Below, one piece after another: positions 57,213-64,000 of a stretch of DNA of 64,000 nucleotides; position 1 is the stretch's first letter, and the number at the start of each line of letters is the position of its first letter. Source of the DNA: Anthonomus grandis grandis (lineage: Eukaryota > Arthropoda > Insecta > Coleoptera > Curculionidae). A program made the translations under genes and the position numbers. The stretch lies in NCBI RefSeq assembly GCF_022605725.1, contig NC_065557.1, positions 23,687,256 to 23,751,255 on the forward strand, written 5' to 3'. The notes below the pieces were generated by a model. The model saw only the letters and a list, made by a program, of their open reading frames with translations. It had not been told where the DNA came from and searched no databases.

Positions 57213-58910
57213 ATATACACAAAAAATAATAGATAAAAACTTGTTGTGTATATTTAAGGTTAATTACTTCCCGTTTTTTCCGTTCGCTAGGAATAATTAA
57301 AACAATTGACAATGGCCAACTTCACATCATATTTACACACTTCACCACGCAAAAACAGTCACGACTACTAGAGATATTTATTTTTACTGTATATCTATTG
57401 GCATGCGGCTTCTTATAGAGGGTCCTGCAACAGTGCATCGGTCTTTCATAAAGCCTAACAAAAGGGTTAATATTTTCTAGTCTGATAAATATTTTGAAAT
57501 ATACAGGAATGTTGAATACGTCGTATGTCAAAAATGTCACACAAAAACATCAAAAATTTATTTAAAAAATAGTTGCAATATTTTTCATGGCAACAAAAAA
57601 TACTAATGAAATACTTTTATAATATTATTTAGAATGCAGATTTCCTGGCTCCCGTTTAAATTTTTTATATCTACAGGTAATTATCGTGAATATTTTAAAA
57701 ATAAATAAAGTTAGCTAATATGTTAACATAATAAAAAAGGCTTATTTATTATTTCTTCATTAAATGTATAAAAAATATACAGTGTGTTCTATTTTTAAAA
57801 AAAAGCTTTGAAATTCGTAAAATTGAATGTTAACTGCGAACACTCTGTATATGACAGAAAGAAATTATTTAAGTCAAAGTAATCTATCATTCTTCTAGAA
57901 TATGAATTTAACCTAGCATTGACATTAAATTAACATTTCTGATGTCAAAATGAAATTAAATGTGATTTTTTAATTTTTTCCGGTGAAAAAAATTATTGTA
58001 GTCAACCAGCGCATGACAAAGTAGCTATATTTACCGCATATACTAAGTAGCCTAAGGTTATCCCAAAAATGAATTAACAAGAATGACACTCCATTTAAAA
58101 AAAAAATCGCTTATATCGCCACACTTTTTTGAAGCACCCTGTAGATTTCAAAATATTTTCCACATATGCGCTATCGCATCAAAAATGTTAGAAAATGTTA
58201 ACCTTTTTTTTTAGGATTTATGGAAGACCGACGCACTGTTGCAGCAAGGTGTATATTTGGCCGAACGCTGTTCCAGACAATTCTCGCCAACCTTCTAGAC
58301 ATCGTGCGGTGTCGGACTTGTGATTGCAGAATAACTGATAATTAGCTGATTGCTGATTCCGCAATTAGTGGTTCTCAATATCGTATTATTACCGAGAAAT
58401 TCCAACCTTTCGGTAGTCAAATCTACTACAATTTTTAAAGTTTAAGGAGATTGAATTAAAAAATTGAATATAGAAAAACTACCTACCTATTGTCTAATAT
58501 TCTTAATCAAAATTTTATTTTGTATAAGACATTAAATAGTGAAAAATATTTTAAATAGTGACAGAATTGGCAATAGAATAGAATACTAATTGAATAAATA
58601 TTAATAAGCCTGTTAAAAATATGGTAGAAAATTCTAATATATTCTTTACTATAATAGCAGATTTGTTTTTGTAAAGTAAGATGTCATACTGAAATAATTT
58701 ATTAAAAACAATGACGCAAAAAGTGTCTTTTAAAATTGTGACAAATATGACATAGTTATAGGCGATGTGCGCATCGGCAGTATATAAAATATAGGTATTT
58801 ATTTGAAGTGGTTTATTAAATTAATCTAAAAGTGAATTAATTCTCAAATAAGTTTTCTATTTTAAGTGTATATTTTTAAATAAAGGTATTATTAATTATT
58901 TATAGCTATA
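57213..58910. other. Mostly non-coding, with one mini-unit and a solo end
   Basis: Holds the 72-bp unit at 57780-57849 and a lone GAAGCACCCTG-TA end at 58141. The minus-strand frame 57322-57540 has no motif. Around 58220-58330 is a GC-richer patch (CGACGCACTGTTGCAGCAAGG) that I cannot assign. Confidence 0.45.
57780..57849. repeat. Solo ~70-bp mini-unit with CAGTGTGTTC ends
   Basis: CAGTGTGTTC at the left and GAACACTCTG at the right, each next to TA, enclosing an AT-rich body with TTTTTAAAAAAAAGC. Same size and layout as the 73-bp units inside the E4 arms. Confidence 0.55.
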
Positions 58911-61181
58911 CAGGGTGATTGATGGTTGATGGTACCTTAGACGCTTACAGAGAACAAAAAATGGATTTTTTTTCAAAATTTGGCATCATGGATTTTAGCT
59001 GGTGATCTAACGATTAAAATTATTTTTAACGATACAGTGTTGCCGCTTATACCAAGAAATAGTAGCAACTTTGTTATTTTAAATGGAATACCCTGTATAT
59101 TATTTTTATTTTCCAATCCGCTATCGCGCAAATTGAATAATTGTATAATTGTTTCAGTATAAGTTGTTTCTATATTATTTTCTTTATTTTTTGACCAAAA
59201 CATAGCTTCAAATAAATTTTTATTACTACCGCACCCGAATGCGCAGAAAATTGAAATTATAAATGTAATTTATGTATAAGTATTGTACATTAGTTTTCAC
59301 TATAAAAATTTGTTCTACATTAAACAGGGTTGCCCAAAATTAGTGATTTTACCGCTAGAAAAATCAGGAATATTTCAACATATTTGATTTAGGTAGCCAT
59401 GAAAGGTCATAACGCAACAAAATGGAAAGAAATAGTTATTGAAATGAAGTTTTGATGAATATATTTATTATTTATGGGCAGTGTGACAAAATTGTAGCAA
59501 GAACATGCAGAAAGTTCAACGAAATGTACCCCAATTTACAAAGAATGGATAAAAGAAAATTTGTGCGAATACAAAATAACTTTATACAATTTGGTTCACA
59601 ACTTAAACATGATACAAGTTTACCCAAGCCTGTAACGTCTAATGAGGATAACATCATGAACGCTTCAGCCTACTTTCACGCATATCCACAAGCTTCCATC
59701 CGGAGTGTAGCAGACGATAAAGGGATGCAATAATATGCATCCCTTTAAATTTTTGACTAGTACATCACCTGAAACTGGACGATTACCAACGTCGCGTTCG
59801 ATATTGTGAAACATTTCTGATACGCACTCAAGAGGATTCAAACTTTATAAATGAAATAATATGACAGATGAAGCAGAGTTTTCTAGAGAAAGTAGTTTTA
59901 CTAGAAGAATTTAAAATTTTTGGACTTCAAAATCAAAATCTACATGCAGTTAAGGAAATGGGATGTTACGAAAAATTTAGTTTTAATGTTTTTTGTTTAC
60001 TAAAATACAATGAAAAACCTTTTTTTTATTTACGATGGGTCAATAAACTCCCATTAATACCTGCAAATTTTGCGCTCAGTAGTAGAAGATTTTCTGAAAA
60101 TATTCACGCTTGAAGATTATCGCACTTGCTGGTGCCAATTAGATGGGGCACTTGCTCATTGCACTGCGGAAGTGACACGTGAGTTATTTGAGAAATTCGA
60201 TGACCGCTGGTTTAGGCGTTTGGGACCATGGGATTGTCCTGCGGGATCACCTAATCTTGCACCGCTTCATTCTTACTTTTGGGGTAATTTGAAGCAAATG
60301 GTATACAAGACACCGGTAAACAGGAACTACCTCAACGACTTATCAATTGCATTCGTCAACAAGAGCCTTCTGAAATACAAGCAGCGACAACATATGCTGT
60401 ACAACGCAGGGTTTTGAAGTGCTTAGAAGTCAATGGCAATCATTTTAAAAAAAAATTGTAAATTACATATAATCTTGGAATAACTAATTAAATCATTCTT
60501 AAGTTATGCAACGAATTGTATAGTTGTTGTTTATTATAAATTGTTATTTTGTATTCGCACAAATTTTCTTTGATCCATTTTTTGTAAATTAGGGTACATT
60601 TCGTTAAACTTTCGGCATGTTCTTGCTTCAATTGTGTCACATTGTCCATGAATAAAATAAATTCATCAAAACTTAATTTGAATAACCATTTCTTTCCATT
60701 TTAATTAATTTTTAGGTAACTATTTCAAAGAAACAGCCACGTGTATTACTGTTTTTTATCAACTAAATGTAACTGTCAAACGTCAATAACATAGCATTGT
60801 TTGGTCAAGTATCTAGCTGTAAAATCACTAATTTTGACCAACCCTGTAAAATGTAGAACAAATTTTTATAGTGAAGACTACTGTACAATACTTCCGTAAA
60901 TTACGCTCAAAATTTTAATTTTCTGCACGTTCCAGTGCTGTAGTAATAAAAATTCATTTGGAGCTATATTTTAGTAAAAAAATAAAGAAAATAATTAATT
61001 TCTTGAAAACCACTAATAATAGGTATAGGAACATCTTATATAAAAACAATCATAAAGCGATAGCGGATTAGAAAATAAAATAATATATCACTAGCTAAAC
61101 CCATGAAGCCAAATTTTCAAAAAAAATCTATTTTCCGTTATTCGTTAACGTCTAAGGTACCATTAACCATCAATCACCCTG
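58911..61181. mobile_element. Mariner-like element E5, 2.27 kb, TIR within TIR
   Basis: Outer ends CAGGGTGATTGATGGTTGAT (58911) and complement to 61181, with TA flanks. Arms pair over about 445 and 367 bp (58911-59355; 60815-61181). Inside them, a second complete end CAGGGTTGCCCAAAATTAGT (59325) pairs with ACTAATTTTGACCAACCCTG (60846). The sequence GTTCTACATT lies immediately outside both inner ends, so the inner element sits exactly at the symmetry axis of the outer repeat. The loop holds a plus-strand transposase. Confidence 0.9.
59452..60470 (+). pseudogene. Mariner-like transposase of E5, degraded
   Basis: The N-terminal helix-turn-helix is at 59452-59733: IYGQCDKIVARTCRKFNEMY, DKRKFVRIQNNFIQFGS, then SIRSVADDKGM. 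The region around the first acidic residue is in shifting frames near 59855-59960 (TDEAEFSRESSF, NLHAVKEMGCYEKF). The IGPYF block is lost. From 60116: LDGALAHCTAEVTRELFEK, RWFRRLGPWDCPAGSPNLAP and SYFWGNLKQMVYKTP, a frameshift near 60330-60420, then VNGNHF just before the stop. The second acidic residue is present but the third is Asn (SPN). Confidence 0.85.
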
Positions 61182-61183
61182 TA

Positions 61184-62473
61184 TGGATGATAAAAAGGCG
61201 TCAGAAGTATTACCCCAAAAATATATTCACCTTTAACATCCTTGTTGAGCAATATTTACGAAAATAATGATTAAATTAAAAATCTTATGACGTCATAATT
61301 TGTATTTTTATCTAATATGCTGTTATCGCTTATATTTCTAATAAGAAAACCCGAAACAGCTCGAGTCGGTGGTAGTAGATCGAAATAGACACTGGGCTGA
61401 AAGGAAGATCATATAAAGAGCGAACTTCCCAATACCGTTAAGTATTTTATTTTAGTTTCGCAGTAAAGCAAACAGGTCAAATCTTGTGAATAACATGTTT
61501 GCGCTCATTAAATGTCAAAAAAGCTTAACGTATATGCTGTCTACAAAGTTTACATATTGTTATATTGTTTATTCATTTAAAAAAATAAATAAATTTTTCC
61601 CAGAGATGTTTGCTAAGGATTAAGGTACCCTTTTGATTTTATCGCCAAATTGATCTTGAATGATTTAAATCGATATATCGCACATGTAATCCAAAAATAC
61701 GAAAAATGTAAATTTTTCAGGAGAGCAATTTAAAGTTTTCGGCAAAATGGAAAGACAAATAACGGTGATTATATTGATAATAAATAATAATGATTTTTTT
61801 ATCACAGTAAACGATGTTTTGGCTTTAACCATTTTACTAAACAGAAATGGAAAATAAATTCTTTTATTTGTTTATTTTTTAGTTTTTTGATTTATAGTGT
61901 CACTTTTCCATTTATTATATACAATATTTTTAGAATTTGTCAAAATTTTTCAAACCATAAAATTAAAAAAAAAAAGAAATATGTAGAAAAGCATGATATT
62001 ATTATATTAAATGAAACATAAAACATTTATTCTTACACACAACTGCTTGAACAAAAAACGATGTAGGTAGGTACTTCTAAAAATATTTTTTATCTTAACT
62101 ACTAACTTAACTTAAACCGACCATCTAAATGACTACTTATGCACCGCGAACTTAACCATAGCTTAAAATTTAAATCATCACTGTTATTTTCCATTCAAAT
62201 TCATACAAAATAGCTGTCGTTTACGTTTAAATTTTAAACTATGGTTAAATTTACACTGTGCCAATAAAAGTTTACATCACTGATACAGAAATGGCACTAA
62301 AGCCAAATTAATGGCTATAAAAACAACTGCAAAAACAAAAAATTAATTCCTAAAACAAAATATTCAAAAACCTGGTAAATACGACATAAACACAACTTTA
62401 AATATGGACAGCTTCCATTATGAAAAAACAAAATATTTTCGTTCGGTAAATTAAATATAGTGGGTAATTATTA
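61184..62473. other. Non-coding region
   Basis: No supported gene. 61350-61420 is GC-richer (CTCGAGTCGGTGGTAGTAG) without a readable motif. Confidence 0.4.
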
Positions 62474-62718
62474 TTACAAAATATTATTATAAAAGGAGTG
62501 TACATAGCATTGAGGTATTAAGGAATTTTCAATAAGACTTTTGATGTCTTGTTTTTTTCGATCGGACAATTTTAATCTTTCTGTGTAAAGTTTATTTAAT
62601 TGAAAACTTTTGCGATTTTGACCTGTTGAACGAGGCGCCGAACAACTAATTTGCTTAAAAGTTTGGTCACTGTATGAAGTTTTGTAATATATTTCAATTT
62701 GGGTTTGGCTAAACCGTC
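62474..62718 (-). pseudogene. Unassigned coding fragment, minus strand
   Basis: A clean minus-strand frame of 81 codons ending in TAA at 62476-62474, without its own ATG. Readable segments are YYKTSYSDQTFKQISCSAPR, NKLYTERLKLSDRKKQDI and SLIPQCYVHSFYNNIL. The layout (basic middle, SLIP..Y..FYNN at the very end) reminds me of the C-terminal tail of a transposon-encoded or domesticated protein, but I cannot name the family. A TTTTTTGTTTAG acceptor-like sequence lies just upstream, though its phase puts a stop first. It could be the last exon of a host gene disrupted by the Harbinger insertion at 62805. Confidence 0.5.
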
Positions 62719-63085
62719 ACTAAACAAAAAATGTCACTATTGCACAAGTCCTCGCGTACACTTTGCTCCGCATTCGCGTTTATAGATAAAGACGTAAAGA
62801 CCTGGGGCCGTATTTTTGAAACCATTCGACTTTGATTCGCATACGAAATTAGAGGATTTCGCACGAAAAATCGATATTCGTATTTTCGACCGCTTCGTAT
62901 GCGAACTTTTTCGCATGCGGTGGATCGAATGGGTATATACCATTCGAATTTCAAGTTCGTGTGCGATTCTGCCACTTGTCTTGTTTTGATTTTAAACTAG
63001 CTTTATTTTTTTTTAATTTGTGAGTTGGTTAAGTATTTTCGTAGTGTTTTTTTATTGTTTATTGAAAAAAAATAGCAATAATCAA

Positions 63086-63217
63086 ATGGCAAGATTAAAC
63101 AATCTTGTGCAAAGAAACGTGGTCGATGCACTGGAAGAGACTAAAACTCTGACAGATAGAAGGAATAGGATGTACTCTTCATTTCTTGACCCATTTGAAA
63201 TGTATGCAGATGCTTAA
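63086..63217 (+). pseudogene. N-terminal stub of a HARBI1-like transposase
   Basis: ATG at 63086 gives 43 codons: ARLNNLVQRNVVDALEETK, then RRNRMYSSFLDPFEMYADA, then stop. The last part resembles the (N/D)PFE.Y.D region at the start of Harbinger nucleases, just before the conserved F..RYR.SK block. The catalytic region is deleted. I chose the inner ATG at 63086 rather than 63020 because homology begins there. Confidence 0.65.
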
Positions 63218-63313
63218 TTTAATAAATTATATAAATGAAGCAAGCCTATTACGATAGAATGATTAAGCATATTACGATGATGTGATCTTTATGTGCTCCT
63301 GAGACTGTGTAAT

Positions 63314-63469
63314 CTATCCACTAGTTTTATATAAGGCTTGTGCAGTTTTAGCCGAAAAATTTTGGGTGAAATTGCCCGACTTTAATTCCGGGTGCTCTTG
63401 CATAAATGAAATTAGTTCTTTCTTTCGCTCACTCGACACAAAACCGCAATATTTTTTATTTTTTGAATT
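63314..63469 (-). pseudogene. Stub of a Myb/SANT-like DNA-binding protein
   Basis: Minus strand, ATG at 63469: NSKNKKYCGFVSSERKKELI, SFMQEHPELKSGNFTQNFSA, KTAQALYKT, then stop. This matches the first half of the Myb/SANT-like domain that Harbinger transposons encode as their second gene. An upstream in-frame ATG at 63502 adds 11 residues and is less likely. The protein would bind the transposon ends; here it is cut short. Confidence 0.7.
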
Positions 63470-63770
63470 CATTAAAAAAAAAGTCAATTCGCAAAAACCC
63501 AAGAAACGCCATGAAAAAACCTCAAAATTCCTTGATGTTTTTAAACTTAAATTTTAGGTTAGGTTAAAAAATCGTTATCGTCTTCATCCCGGTTGACACG
63601 GCCTCCAATAGCACTCGACTTTGCTACGTTGCCACTACATTTCATGTTCGCATGCGAATGAAATATCGAATGCTGTTCAAAAATGCACTTTTTAATTCGT
63701 GTGCGAATTTTGCCGCTCGACTTTGTTCGCATTCGAAGATTCTCGCATGGTTTCGAAAATACGGCCCCTG

Positions 63771-64000
63771 TTCGCGTTCCTACTGATTTAATGTCCCTGT
63801 TGCCCGCCACGAGCGTATTAATATTGCGTAAGTCATAATGACACTTGCGCCATCTAGAGGTCTCTAATGTAATTATTCAAGATATTTTGTATAGTGACAC
63901 TTTTGGATTACATGTGCGATATATGAATAACTATTTACAACCGCGTGCATGCGTCAATAATTACTTTGACACGTGTACGCTTCTGGTCCCAATCTTCACA
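63771..64000. other. Window end, non-coding
   Basis: Nothing recognisable beyond the Harbinger flank. Confidence 0.4.

Larger units (their letters stand above)
62805..63767. mobile_element. Non-autonomous PIF/Harbinger, 963 bp, CTG target duplication
   Basis: Left end GGGCCGTATTTTTGAAACCA (62805) and right end GGTTTCGAAAATACGGCCC (63767), flanked by CTG on both sides (62802-62804 and 63768-63770). Subterminal arms rich in TTCGCATNCGAA motifs pair over about 170 bp. It keeps only the beginnings of two genes, one for a HARBI1-like transposase and one for a Myb/SANT-like protein, so it is an internal-deletion derivative of an autonomous element. Confidence 0.88.

Overview
This is about 64 kb of very AT-rich eukaryotic nuclear DNA. 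It has spliced coding exons with GT/AG junctions, TATA plus TCAGT core-promoter motifs and a dense mix of arthropod-type transposons. I infer an insect. A beetle is a guess, based on how common this kind of DUF4817/DDE_3 mariner-like element is there. There are no bacterial operons, rRNA, CRISPR arrays or convincing tRNA genes. Family names rest on motif recognition by eye; no database search was possible.

Layout. (1) 1-5000: the only convincing host gene, the first three exons of a minus-strand gene for a small secreted protein, starting near 4927 and running off the left edge. Its second intron holds a ~520 bp repeat found again at 19895-20400. (2) 5300-5800: a palindromic MITE. (3) 8860-17560: a nested graveyard. 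A LINE (endonuclease, RT and C-terminal pieces) is interrupted by a P-element/THAP9-like transposase remnant and, near its 3' end, by a complete 4.0 kb PIF/Harbinger element with 3-bp TTA target duplications. That element carries a MADF/BESS gene whose intron contains the antisense transposase. (4) 19000-19640: Ty3/gypsy integrase remnant. (5) 22042-24339, 25050-27004, 29219-33395 (with 31465-33251 nested in one arm), 35753-37550, 45190-45960 plus 48290-48651, 48918-49085, 49704-50984, 54559-57211 and 58911-61181: a swarm of related mariner-like elements. They share a DUF4817-type helix-turn-helix, a DDD catalytic core with 36 residues between the second and third acidic residues, TA targets and very long terminal inverted repeats (about 300-650 bp) ending in CAG(G/T)GTG-like bases. 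(6) 33413-35754: a 5'-truncated LINE with a readable RT. (7) 39109-41325: a Tc1-like transposase with a clear intron. (8) 43865-43980: gypsy RNase H scrap. (9) 52200-53150: another LINE RT remnant. (10) 62805-63767: a deletion-derivative Harbinger with CTG target duplications.

The most interesting pattern is the architecture of the mariner-like elements. Their arms contain further terminal-like CAGGGTG ends nested inside one another, and in several elements the same small internal units sit at mirror positions in both arms. This suggests that arms are copied onto each other (hairpin or cruciform conversion) or grow outward by capture. One of these transposases has a recognisable 60-bp intron. 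All transposases seen are broken (stops, frameshifts, deletions, or D-to-N at the third catalytic position), so the window looks like a record of past activity, with 31465-33251 and 22042-24339 the best-preserved elements.
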